Shown piece by piece: positions 26,667 through 35,320 of a stretch of DNA of 64,000 nt. The notes under the pieces were generated by a model that worked only from the letters and a program-made list of their open reading frames with translations, was not told the origin of the DNA and made no database searches. Location of the stretch: the NCBI GenBank assembly GCA_963805405.1, contig CAWDUC010000013.1, positions 62,001 to 126,000 on the forward strand. The letters are read 5' to 3'. Numbering within the stretch: the stretch's first letter is position 1; each line of letters opens with the position of its first letter. This DNA comes from JAEUMG01 sp963805405 (lineage in GTDB: Bacteria > Pseudomonadota > Alphaproteobacteria > Rhizobiales > Aestuariivirgaceae). The translations under genes were made by a program, and so were the position numbers.

Positions 26667-27278
26667 GTGACGCTTTCGGCGCTTCTCATCTTTGCCGGCG
26701 CGTTGCTCGTCGCGGCGGGATCGCCCGGTCCGAGCATTGCCGCCCTCGTGGCGCGGGTCATCGCCTCCGGCTATCGCAGCGTATTGCCGTTTCTCGCCGC
26801 CATGTGGATCGGCGAAGCAATCTGGCTTTGCGTGGCGGCGACCGGCGCCAGCTATATTGCGCAAAGCTTCCACACGGTCTTCTTGATCCTCAAATATCTA
26901 GGTGTCGCCTATCTTCTCTATCTTGCCTGGAAGATGTGGACGGCACCGGCCGTCGTGAAGGAAGGCGATCTGCCCAGGGAAGATTCGTCCTGGCGTCTGT
27001 TCGCAACCGGCATGGCCATCACGCTCGGCAATCCGAAGATCATGGTGTTTTACCTGGCCTTACTGCCGTCATTGATTGATCTGTCTGGCATCACGGTCCT
27101 CGGCATAGTCGAATTGGTCGCAGTGATGATGCTGGTGTTGATCGCGGTCGATCTCGCTTGGGTGGTCGCCGCCGCGCAGGCGCGTCGCTGGCTGAAGTCG
27201 CCGCGCGCCATGCGCATCGCTAACCGGGTGAGCGCTACGGCCATGGGCGGGGCGGCGATCGCGATCGCGGCAAAATGA
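26667..27278 (+). CDS. LysE/RhtB-family translocator
   Basis: A 203-residue inner-membrane exporter starting at GTG 26667. AAGSPGPSIAALVARVIASG carries the family's PGP motif after the first helix. YLLYLAWKMW and ITLGNPKIMVFYLALLP are the usual second and fourth helices. It probably exports an amino acid or analogue. In the N-methylglutamate cluster it might relieve accumulation of an intermediate such as gamma-glutamylmethylamide or N-methylglutamate, which is inference from position. It is intact, unlike the related gene at 333-930. Confidence 0.85.
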   Translation: MTLSALLIFAGALLVAAGSPGPSIAALVARVIASGYRSVLPFLAAMWIGEAIWLCVAATGASYIAQSFHTVFLILKYLGVAYLLYLAWKMWTAPAVVKEGDLPREDSSWRLFATGMAITLGNPKIMVFYLALLPSLIDLSGITVLGIVELVAVMMLVLIAVDLAWVVAAAQARRWLKSPRAMRIANRVSATAMGGAAIAIAAK

Positions 27279-27317
27279 TCCGTACAAAGAACAAGATATC
27301 CTAGGGAGACGACGGGA

Positions 27318-28622
27318 ATGAGCGAACTTGCCAAATATGCCAAGGACAGGAACATCAAGTTCTTCCTGTTCAATTTCACCGACCTGTTCGGGACGCAGCG
27401 CGCCAAATTGGTGCCGGCGCAGGCGGCCGCCAGAATGCAGAAGGCGGGCGCCGGGTTTGCCGGCTTTGCCACCTGGCTCGATCAGACGCCGGCGCATCCC
27501 GATCTCCTCGTCATGCCAGATCCCAATTCGATCATTCCCTTGCCATGGCGGCCGGAAGTCGCCTGGGTGGCGGGCGATCCGTGGATGGACGGCAAGCCAC
27601 TGGCGCAAGCGCCGCGCCTGGTTCTGAAAGACATCGTCGCCAAGGCTGCAAAGCGCAACCTGAAACTCATGGCCGGCGTCGAGCCCGAATTCCATCTCAC
27701 CAATGCCGATGGCAGTGCTGTTTCCGATCCGCGCGATACCCAGGAGAAGCCCTGCTACGACCAGGCGGCGATCATGCGCCGGCTTGACGTCATCGCCGAG
27801 ATAACCGGCATAATGATCGAACTCGGCTGGGGGCCCTATCAGAACGACCACGAGGATGCGAACGGCCAGTTCGAGATCAACTGGAATTTCAACGACGCAC
27901 TCACCACCGCCGACCAGCTTGCCTTCTTCAAATTCATGGTGAAGTCGATCGCCGAGAAGCACGGGCTTCGTGCCACCTTCATGCCGAAGCCTTTCATCAA
28001 TCTCACCGGCAATGGCTGCCATGTGCATCTGTCAGTGTGGGACGGAACGGCCAAGAAGAATCTGTTCCACGACACGAAGGGCGATCTCGGCCTGTCGCCG
28101 ATGGCTTATCAGTTCCTCGGCGGCCTCATCCATCATGCCGATTCGCTCGTCGCGATCACCAATCCGACGGTCAACTCCTACAAGCGCATCAATGCGCCGC
28201 GCACGCTTTCAGGCGCCACCTGGTCGCCCAATAGCGTGACCTTCGGCGGCAATAACCGCACCCATATGGTGCGCGTGCCCGATGAAGGCCGCATCGAATT
28301 CCGCCTGCCGGATGGCGCCGCCAATCCTTATCTCATGATGGCGGGCATCCTGGTCGCCGGCCTGCACGGGCTTGATGACAAGATGGACCCGGGCAAGCGG
28401 CTCGATATCGACATGTATGCCGAGGGCCACAAGGTGAAGGGTGCGAAGAAATTGCCGCTGAACCTGCTCGATGCGATCCGCAATTTCGAGAAGGACAAAT
28501 ACCTGCGCGACGGGCTCGGGGCGGAGGTCTGCGATGCCTATATCAAGCTCAAGCACAATGACTGGAACCAGTATTGCCGTCATCTCACGCAGTGGGAGCG
28601 GGATACGACATTGGATTGCTAG
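27318..28622 (+). CDS. gmaS: Gamma-glutamylmethylamide synthetase (glutamine synthetase type III/GlnT family)
   Basis: A 434-residue ATP-dependent ligase. Glutamine-synthetase landmarks are present: GVEPEFHLTNADG (catalytic Glu pair), the EDANGQFEINW ammonium/glutamate-site segment, FMPKPFINLTGNGCHVHLS and NRTHMVRVP plus RIEFRLPDGAANPYL. GmaS joins methylamine to glutamate as the first step of the N-methylglutamate pathway. The alternative name in rhizobia is GlnT. The mgs and mgd genes on both sides favour GmaS. A GGGAG ribosome-binding site precedes ATG 27318. No frame break. Confidence 0.88.
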   Translation: MSELAKYAKDRNIKFFLFNFTDLFGTQRAKLVPAQAAARMQKAGAGFAGFATWLDQTPAHPDLLVMPDPNSIIPLPWRPEVAWVAGDPWMDGKPLAQAPRLVLKDIVAKAAKRNLKLMAGVEPEFHLTNADGSAVSDPRDTQEKPCYDQAAIMRRLDVIAEITGIMIELGWGPYQNDHEDANGQFEINWNFNDALTTADQLAFFKFMVKSIAEKHGLRATFMPKPFINLTGNGCHVHLSVWDGTAKKNLFHDTKGDLGLSPMAYQFLGGLIHHADSLVAITNPTVNSYKRINAPRTLSGATWSPNSVTFGGNNRTHMVRVPDEGRIEFRLPDGAANPYLMMAGILVAGLHGLDDKMDPGKRLDIDMYAEGHKVKGAKKLPLNLLDAIRNFEKDKYLRDGLGAEVCDAYIKLKHNDWNQYCRHLTQWERDTTLDC

Positions 28623-28625
28623 GTT

Positions 28626-28740
28626 TCCCCACCCCCGCCGCTGTCGCGGTGGACCCTCCCCGGAGCCGGGGAGGGAGGACCAATTATTTCCCTCCCCGAC
28701 TGCGGGGAGGGTGGTGAGGCGAAGCCTAACCGGGTGGGGC
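28626..28740. repeat. Intergenic inverted repeat between gmaS and mgdA
   Basis: CCCCACCC at the left edge pairs with GGGTGGGG at the right. Within lie ACCCTCCCCGGAGCCGGGGAGGG and CCCTCCCCGACTGCGGGGAGGGT hairpins, separated by ACCAATTATT. No gene is present. It is another member of the palindrome family seen elsewhere in the window. Confidence 0.8.
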
Positions 28741-28796
28741 CTTGTGCCCTCAAAATTGGTCTAGTATTGGTCGGCTTGGTCTGAAATTGGTTGGCG

Positions 28797-30055
28797 ATGA
28801 AATATTCCGTCTTCTCCCTCCTCAAGAATTCCTTCTCCGGCCACAAGAACTGGCAGCCGGCCTGGCGCAAGCCGGAGCCCAAGAAGGACTACGACATCAT
28901 CATCGTCGGCGGCGGCGGCCATGGCCTGGCGACCGCCTATTACCTCGCCAAGGAACATCGGCATCACCAATGTCGCGGTGCTGGAAAAGGGCTGGCTCGG
29001 CTCCGGCAATATCGGGCGCAACACCACGATCATCCGCTCCAACTACATGCTGCCCGGCAACAACCCGTTCTACGAATGGTCGATGAAGCTGTGGGAGGGG
29101 CTGGAGCAGGATTTCAACTTCAACGCCATGGTGTCGCAGCGGGGCGTGCTCAATCTCTTCCATACCGATCCGCAGCGCGATGCCTTTGCGCGGCGCGGCA
29201 ATGCCATGCGCATCGACGGGGTGGATGCCGAACTGCTCGACCGCGAGGCGGTGCGCGAGATGGTGCCCGTTCCTCGATTTCGACAATGCGCGCTTTCCGA
29301 TCAAGGGCGGCCTGTTGCAGCGGCGCGGCGGCACGGTGCGCCATGATGCGGTGGCCTGGGGCTATGCGCGCGGCGCCGACAGCCGCGGCGTCGACATCAT
29401 CCAGAACTGCGAAGTCACCGGCATCAGGATCGAGAACGGCAAGGTCGTCAGGGCGTCGATACGACACAAGGGCTTCATCGGCTGCAAGAAGCTCGGCCTC
29501 GCGGCGGCCGGCAATTCATCGGAAGTGGCCGCCATGGCCGGCATGAAGCTGCCGATCGAGAGCCATGTGCTGCAGGCCTTCGTTTCGGAAGGCCTGAAAC
29601 CCTATATCGACGGCGTCGTCACCTTCGGCGCGGGGCATTTCTATGTTTCGCAATCCGACAAGGGCGGGCTCGTGTTCGGCGGCGATCATCGACGGCTACA
29701 ACTCCTATGCCCGGCGCGGCAATCTGCCGATGGTCGAGCATGTGATCGAGGCGCGGCGTCGCGATGATCCCGGCCTTGTCGCGCGTGCGCGTGCTGCGTT
29801 CGTGGGGCGGCATCATGGACATGTCGATGGACGGCTCGCCGATCATCGACAAGACGCATATCGACGGGCCTCTATCTCAATGCCGGCTGGTGCTATGGCG
29901 GCTTCAAGGCGACGCCGGCCTCGGGCTGGTGCTTTGCCCATACCATCGCCAAGAACGAACCCCACAAGCTCAACGCCGCCTATCGTCTCGACCGCTTCCG
30001 CCGCGGCTACATGATCGACGAAAAGGGCCAGGGCGCCACGCCGAATTTGCACTGA
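28797..30055 (+). pseudogene. mgdA: N-methylglutamate dehydrogenase subunit A (sarcosine oxidase beta-like), five frame breaks as given
   Basis: Repaired, this is a 417-residue FAD/FMN oxidoreductase of the SoxB type, the expected length. It starts MKYSVFSLLKNSFSGHKNW, followed by the FAD-site DIIIVGGGGHGLATAYYLAK and GWLGSGNIGRNTTIIRSNY, the motif for the covalent flavin region. Single extra bases are needed out at about 28959, 29267, 29687, 29754 and 29867. The ending IDEKGQGATPNLH is typical. All five are net +1 and no missense decay is evident, so sequence error is more likely than a real pseudogene. It is the catalytic subunit that oxidises the N-methyl group. Confidence 0.82.
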
Positions 30056-30079
30056 GTCTGGGGATAACGGAACAGAACC

Positions 30080-30369
30080 ATGCTGCATCAAATGCCCCCA
30101 TTGCGGTACACGGCCGTCGGAGGAATTCACCTATCCTCGGCGATGCCTCCGTGAAGCGGCCCGCCATCGACCGATCCCTCGACGATGGACCAGTGGTTCG
30201 ACTATGTCTACCTGCGCGACAATCCCAAGGGCCGCATGCGATGAATACTGGCATCATTCCGGCGGCTGCCGCTCCTGGCTCGTGGTCGACCGCAATACCG
30301 CAGACGCATGAGATCTTCGGCTCGATGACGGCGCGCGACATGCGCGAAGGCCAGGGAGCCAAAGCATGA
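30080..30369 (+). pseudogene. mgdB: N-methylglutamate dehydrogenase subunit B (sarcosine oxidase delta-like), five frame breaks as given
   Basis: After removing single bases at about 30086, 30135, 30187, 30242 and 30303, the gene encodes 94 residues beginning MLIKCPHCGTRPSEEFTYLG. The zinc ligands (CPHC, then HHSGGCRSW) and the ending MTARDMREGQGAKA identify SoxD/MgdB, the small Zn-binding subunit of heterotetrameric sarcosine oxidase. No intact frame in this stretch makes a recognisable protein, so an annotation pipeline would miss it. The stop overlaps the mgdC start (ATGA). Confidence 0.78.
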
Positions 30370-33336
30370 GCGGCTTCCGGCTCGCCACGGGCGGCCTCAT
30401 CGACCGCGCGCACCGCACTCGACTTCACGTTTCGACGGCAGGCATTTCACCGGCCATCCGGGCGACACGCTCGCCTCGGCGCTGATCGCCAATGACGTCC
30501 ATCTCATGGGCCGGTCGTTCAAGTATCACCGGCCGCGCGGCGTGATCTCGGCGGGTGCGGCCGAACCCAATGCGCTCGTCGAATTGCGCGACGGCGGCCG
30601 GCAGCGAAGCCAATACGCGGGCCACGATGATCGAGCTCTATGACGGGCTTGACAGCGAGTGAGCCAGAACCGCTGGCCGTCGCTCGATTTCGATTTCGGC
30701 GCGGTCAATGCGCTGGCCTCGTCGATCTTCGTCGCCGGCTTCTACTACAAGACCTTCATGTGGCCGAAGAGCTTCTGGGAGAAGATCTACGAGCCGATCA
30801 TCCGCCGCGCCGCGGGCCTGGGCGCGGCCTCGAAGGCAGCCCGATCCCGACAAATATGAAAAGGCCTATGCGCATTGCGATCTTCTGGTGGTCGGCTCGG
30901 GCCCGACCGGGCTGATGGCGGCGCTTGCAGCGGCGCGCGCCGGCGCAGCGCGTGATCCTTGCCGATGAGGGTGCGGCACTGGGCGGCTCGCTCCTCAACG
31001 AGCAGGAGGAGATCGACGGCAAGTCCGGCGTCGACTGGGCCAAGGGTGACAATCGCCGAACTCGCCTCGCTGCCGAACGTCACGCTGATGCCGCGCACCA
31101 CCGTGTTCGGCTGGTATGACGGCAATGTCTTCGGCGCCGTCGAGCGCGTGAATGATCACGTCGCGGTGCCGACCCGAGCACGAGCCGCGCCAGCGCTACT
31201 GGCGGATCATCGCCAAGCGCGCGATCCTCGCCGACCGGCGCCGAGGAGCGCCCGATCGCTTTCGGCGGCAATGACGTGCCGGGCGTGATGACGGCATCCG
31301 CCATGCGGACCTATCGCCAACCACTACGGCGTCGCGGCCGGGCGATCGGTCGTCGTCTTCACCAACAATGATTCCGGCTATCGCACGGCGCGCGATCTCG
31401 ATCGGCGCGGCGTGCATGTCGAGGTGGTGATCGATCAGCCGCAAGGATGCGAAGGCCGATGCCGGCAATATGCCGGTCATCAAGGGCGGTCTCGTCGTCG
31501 AATGTGAAAGGCGGCAAGCGGCGTCACGGCCGTGGAGCTTGCCGGATCGGCACGACCATCCCCTGCGATGCGCTGGCGATGTCGGGCGGCTGGAGCCCGG
31601 TCGTCAATCTCGCCTGCCACACGCGGTGCGAAGCCCAAGTGGAACGATACGAGCTCGCCGCCTTCCTGCCGCCCGATGTCGGCGCCGCTTTCACGGCGGC
31701 GGGTTCGGCGCGCGGGCTCATGCGGCTTTCCGAATGCCTGGCCGACGGTGCGAAGCAGGGCAGCGAGCAGGCGCCGCGCTTGGCTTCACGGCCAAGGCCG
31801 ATCGCCATTCCTCCGTGCAAGGACGAGGCCTATCGCCATCACGCCGCTCTGGTGGGTGAAGCAATCGACCGGCAAGGCCTTCATCGACTACCAGAACGAT
31901 GTAACGGTGAAGGATCTGCCGCTCGCCGCGCACGAAGGCTATCGCGATGTCGAACTGGCCAAGCGCTATACGACGACCGGCATGGCGACCGACCAGGGCA
32001 AGCTCGGCAATGTCAATGCCATCGCGGTGCTGGCCGAGGCGACCGGCCAGAGCCATGGACGAGGTCGGCACCACCACCTTCCGGCCCTATTACACGCCGG
32101 TCTCCTTCGGCGCGCTTGCCGGCGCCTTCACCGGCCATCACTTCCAGCCGGTGCGCAAGCACGCCGCTGCATGAGTGGGCGGAAGAGCTGGGCGCCGTCT
32201 TCGTCGAAACCGGGTCTGTGGATGCGCTCCTCGTGGTTTCCGCTAGCCGCAGTGAGACGGACTGGCTCGAAAGCGTCATCGCGCGAGGTGAAGGCGGTGC
32301 GCGCGCGCGTCGGGCTTTGCGATGTCTCGACGCTCGGCAAGATCGACGTGCAGGGCCCGGATGCCGGCGAGTTCCTCAACCGGCTCTATTGCAATACGTT
32401 CTCGACGCTCGCCGTCGGCAAGGCGCGCTACGGCCTCATGCTGCGCGAAGACGGCATCGTCTTCGACGACGGCACGACATCGCGCCTGGCCGACGATCAT
32501 TACTTCATGACGACGACCACGGCGAATGCGGCGCGCGTCATGTCGCACATGGAGTTCTGCCACCAGGCACTGTGGCCCGATCTCGATGTCCAATATGTCT
32601 CGGTCACCGAGCAATGGGCGCAGATGGCGGTGGCCGGACCCAAGGCGCGCGCCACCTTGCAGAAGATCGTCGATGAGGTCGAACTCAACGACACGACCTT
32701 CCCCTATATGGCGGCAAAGGAGATCACGATCCTCGGCGGCATCCCGGCGCGGCTCTTCCGCATCTCGTTTTCGGGCGAGCATGCCTATGAATTGTCGGTG
32801 CCGGCCGATTACGGCAACATGGCGGCGCGCGCCGTGATGCAGGCGGGCGCCGAATTCGGCATCGTGCCCTATGGCGTCGAAGCGCTTTCCGTCATGCGCA
32901 TCGAAAAGGGCCATGTGGCGGGCGGCGAACTCAACGGCACGACGACGGCCGGCGATCTCGGCATGGCCAAGATGATGTCGACGAAGAAGGATTATATCGG
33001 CCGCATGATGGCGGGGCGCGAAGGCCTCGTCGATCCCGATCGCGAGCATGTTGTCGGCATCCGGCCGGTCAATCCGGCGGATCGAATCCGCGCCGGCTCG
33101 CATCTCCTCAAGCGCGACGATGCAGCCTCGATGACCAACGACCAGGGCTACATCACCTCGCGTCGCCTTCTCGCCGATGCTCGATTTGTGGATCGGGCTT
33201 GGCGCTGCTGAAGAACGGGCGCAACCGGCATGGCGAGATCGTCAAGGTCTTTGACGGATTGCGCAACATTCACATGTATGCCGAGATCTGCGAGCCGATG
33301 CAGTATGATCCCGAGAACAGGAAGCTCCATGCTTAA
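30366..33336 (+). pseudogene. mgdC: N-methylglutamate dehydrogenase subunit C (sarcosine oxidase alpha-like), about 30 frame breaks as given
   Basis: Repaired, this is the roughly 980-residue alpha subunit of the SoxA type. Domains in order: a 2Fe-2S-like N-terminal segment (GHPGDTLASALIANDVHLMG, SFKYHRPRGV), the NAD/FAD Rossmann part (LLVVGSGPTGLMAALAAARAG), GMATDQGKLGNVNAIAVLAE, and a C-terminal aminomethyltransferase (T-protein) part that binds tetrahydrofolate (FRISFSGEHAYELSV, MRIEKGHVAGGELNGTTT). From 30366 to 32281 frame breaks come every 10-200 bases. From 32282 to 33160 the frame is clean, then two more follow at 33161 and 33201. It overlaps mgdD by eight bases. Confidence 0.8.
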
Positions 33337-33930
33337 GCTCGTCGAGCGCGCGTCTCCGCTTGCGCATGTGGTGCGGCAGGGCCGCTTCGGCGCCGATCAC
33401 GGCGCCGCCGGGCGTTTCGCTCTCCGTCCGCCATCCGGCCTCGATCGTCACCATCATCGCGCGCAAGGACAAGGCCGAGGCCGCCTCCAAGGCCGTCGCG
33501 GCGCGCTTCGGCGCAAGCCTTCCCGCCGCCGGAAAATCGAGTGCCGGTGAGGGCGTATCGTTCCATTGGTGCGGTGCCGATCAATGGTATGCGATCGCCG
33601 ACGGCTTCGGCGAAGGCGCGCTTTATGCGCGCACTCAAGGAAACGCTGAAAGGTCTTGCTTCGGTCTCCGAGCAGAGCCATGGCCGGGTGATCATGCGGG
33701 TCGCGGGGCCCAAGGCGCGCGCCGTGCTCGGCAAGGGAACGCCGGTCGATCTTCATCACAGCGTCTTTGCGATCGGAGATTCCGCGGTAACGCAAATGGC
33801 GCATGTCGGGGTGCATCTCGTTCGCACCGGCGAGGATTCTTTCGAGCTTTCGGTCTTCCGCGGCTTCTCGGCCAATTTCTGGGATTGGCTCACCACCATG
33901 TCGGAAGAGTTCGGCTATCAGGTGAGCTAA
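33329..33930 (+). pseudogene. mgdD: N-methylglutamate dehydrogenase subunit D (sarcosine oxidase gamma-like), two frame breaks as given
   Basis: ATG 33329 starts MLKLVERASPLAHVVRQGRF. Extra bases at about 33413 and 33633 must be removed to join the three frames into a 199-residue SoxG-like protein with HWCGADQWYAIADGFGEG, RVAGPKARAVLGKGTPVDLH and a C-terminal FWDWLTTMSEEFGYQVS. The gamma subunit stabilises the tetrahydrofolate-binding side of the enzyme. It is the last gene of the cluster. The next gene on this strand begins 69 bases later under its own LexA-type box. Confidence 0.8.
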
Positions 33931-33982
33931 GCCTCCAGTTTACCGAGGGCGCCAAACACAGGCGCTGTTATTTGATTGACAT

Positions 33983-33997
33983 GTTCCATTTGTGTTC
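33983..33997 (+). promoter_or_regulatory. Candidate LexA (SOS) box GTTC-N7-GTTC
   Basis: GTTCCATTTGTGTTC matches the alphaproteobacterial LexA operator GTTC-N7-GTTC exactly. It ends three bases before the ATG at 34000. A TTGACA hexamer lies just upstream at 33976-33981, so a bound repressor would cover the promoter and start. Spacing to a clear -10 box is poor. The match is short and could arise by chance. Confidence 0.55.
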
Positions 33998-33999
33998 TA

Positions 34000-34733
34000 A
34001 TGCGATTCATGGACTGGAAGCTTGCCATCGAACGCTGGCGATTGCCGCTCTTGGGCGAGGTCTTGAAGCTCTGCGCCGAGATCGGACTGACCGAAGGTGG
34101 CAGCGTCGAGAGGATTGCAAAGCCTCTCCACCGCCATGTGCTTCGCATTCTGCGGACGGCTGAATCGGCAGCCCGGCGGCTCATTATCGCCGCAGCGCGC
34201 GACATCGTGGTGGAGCCGGGAGAACCCCGTTCGGCTAAGCCAAGAGCCAAAGACTCCGATAAAGACAAAGCAAAGCCAATATCGAAGGAAAGCCCAAACG
34301 CAAACGCGGCTTCCTCTTCAGCCTGTTCGATCCGCTCAAGCGTATTGGCCGCCGTCTCAGGAAGAAGCGCCGTGGTCCCGAGCCCCACATCCATTCCATC
34401 GAGTCATTCCTTGAGCAGAAACAGGCCGAGATCGCCGCTGCTCAGGCAAAGCAGCAGCAAGTCGTCGATGACGGCATGGTCAGTGCGAAGCACCTGGTCC
34501 GGCGCCTCGTGGCCGTCATGGATGCGCTTCAAGACATCCCGCGCCACGCCATGCGGCTCGCACGCTGGGAGGCGCGTCCCAAGGAAGAGCGCCGTCCTGA
34601 GCGCTGGAGCCCCATGCGCCCCGGGCGCCCTCCAGGATTCCGCCAGCGGGCAAACCACGAGGTCGACGAGATCCTGAAAGAGTGCCACTGGCTGGTCCGA
34701 AGCATGCACCCGCCGCTCGACGACACGTCGTAA
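34000..34733 (+). CDS. Conserved alphaproteobacterial protein of unknown function, one frame break
   Basis: I do not know the function. The N-terminal part (MRFMDWKLAIERWRLPLLGE, KPLHRHVLRILRTAESAARR) is helical. A Lys/Pro-rich linker follows, then RKRGFLFSLFDPLKRIGRRL and a C-terminal part with RRLVAVMDALQDIPRHAMRL, PMRPGRPPGFRQRANHEVDE and HWLVRSMHPPLDDTS. To join the halves, one base must be missing (or two extra) at about 34280. The total is about 244 residues. Proteins of this layout recur in Hyphomicrobiales as hypothetical proteins, from memory. ATG 34009 is an alternative start. The upstream LexA-like box suggests DNA-damage control. Confidence 0.6.
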
Positions 34734-34951
34734 GCTATTACGTCCGTATACAGACTTGTTTTCATCACCCCTCATCCTTCGAGGCGCGCCTTCGCGCGCG
34801 CTTGAGGACGAGGGGTATTTTTATGCGTGCCTTCAACCTCCCCCTTGTGGGGAGGTCGAAATTTGCGAGGCAAAGCCTGAAGCAAATTTCGGGTGGGGGT
34901 TTGGACGTTCAGCGCAACCCCCACCCTTGATCCCTCCCCACAAGGGGGAGG
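34734..34951. repeat. Palindromic repeats after the unknown gene
   Basis: There is no gene from 34734 to 35320. The first part holds a long hairpin, CCCCTCATCCTTCGAGG...TTGAGGACGAGGGG, followed by TATTTTT (about 34768-34819). It may also act as a terminator for the gene upstream. Next come arms CCTCCCCCTTGTGGGGAGG (about 34843) and CCTCCCCACAAGGGGGAGG (about 34934) around a CAAATTTCGGGTGGGGG / CCCCCACCC core. These resemble the other dispersed palindromes in the window. Confidence 0.75.
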
Positions 34952-34991
34952 GAAATTCGTTGTCCGCCTTCTCCCACGAGGGCCACACCTC

Positions 34992-35206
34992 TCACCCCGG
35001 CGCAAGCCGGGGGTCCATGGCAAATCATGTCGCGATGGATGCCAGCTTTCGCTGGCATGACGGTTCGTGTACGGATCAATTTCAGCTCGCCATCAGGCCA
35101 CATCTCTCACCCGTCACCCCAGCGCAAGCTGGGGTCCAGGGCAAATCATGTCGCGATGGATGCCAGCTTTTGCTGGCATGACGATTTGTGAACGGATCAA
35201 CTTCAA
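34992..35206. repeat. Two direct copies of a roughly 93-bp palindromic element
   Basis: Copy one (34992-35085) and copy two (35114-35206) share TCACCCC(G/A)GCGCAAGC, AAATCATGTCGCGATGGATG, CCAGCTTTCGCTGGCATGACG and ACGGATCAA. Each contains two small hairpins, CCCCGGC-GCAA-GCCGGGG and TGCCAGC-TTTC-GCTGGCA. No coding sequence covers them. They look related to the inverted pair at 5078-5173. The remaining bases to 35320 hold nothing I can identify. Confidence 0.8.
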
Positions 35207-35320
35207 ATCTCCCTGGCAGGCCTCGACCCCGCCATGGAGGATAGCTGTTATCCGCGCCCCAATATGCCCGCGCCGGCAAGCGAATGCTGCCCGCTTGCCA
35301 TGGCGTCGTGGCGACGATCT

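Noticed and set aside
28797..33930. Programmed +1 frameshifting as a biological explanation for the mgd breaks
   Set aside because: About 40 sites in 5 kb with no common slippery sequence, stop codon or structure is far beyond any known system, and breaks also occur in unrelated housekeeping genes.
28797..33930. The impression that every extra base lies exactly between two codons
   Set aside because: Any single insertion can be parsed as a boundary insertion plus one changed residue. Without alignments to close homologues the exact position cannot be fixed, so the pattern is not evidence.
34992..35206. A CRISPR array
   Set aside because: There are only two copies of about 93 bp, with internal palindromes and no short spacers or cas genes.
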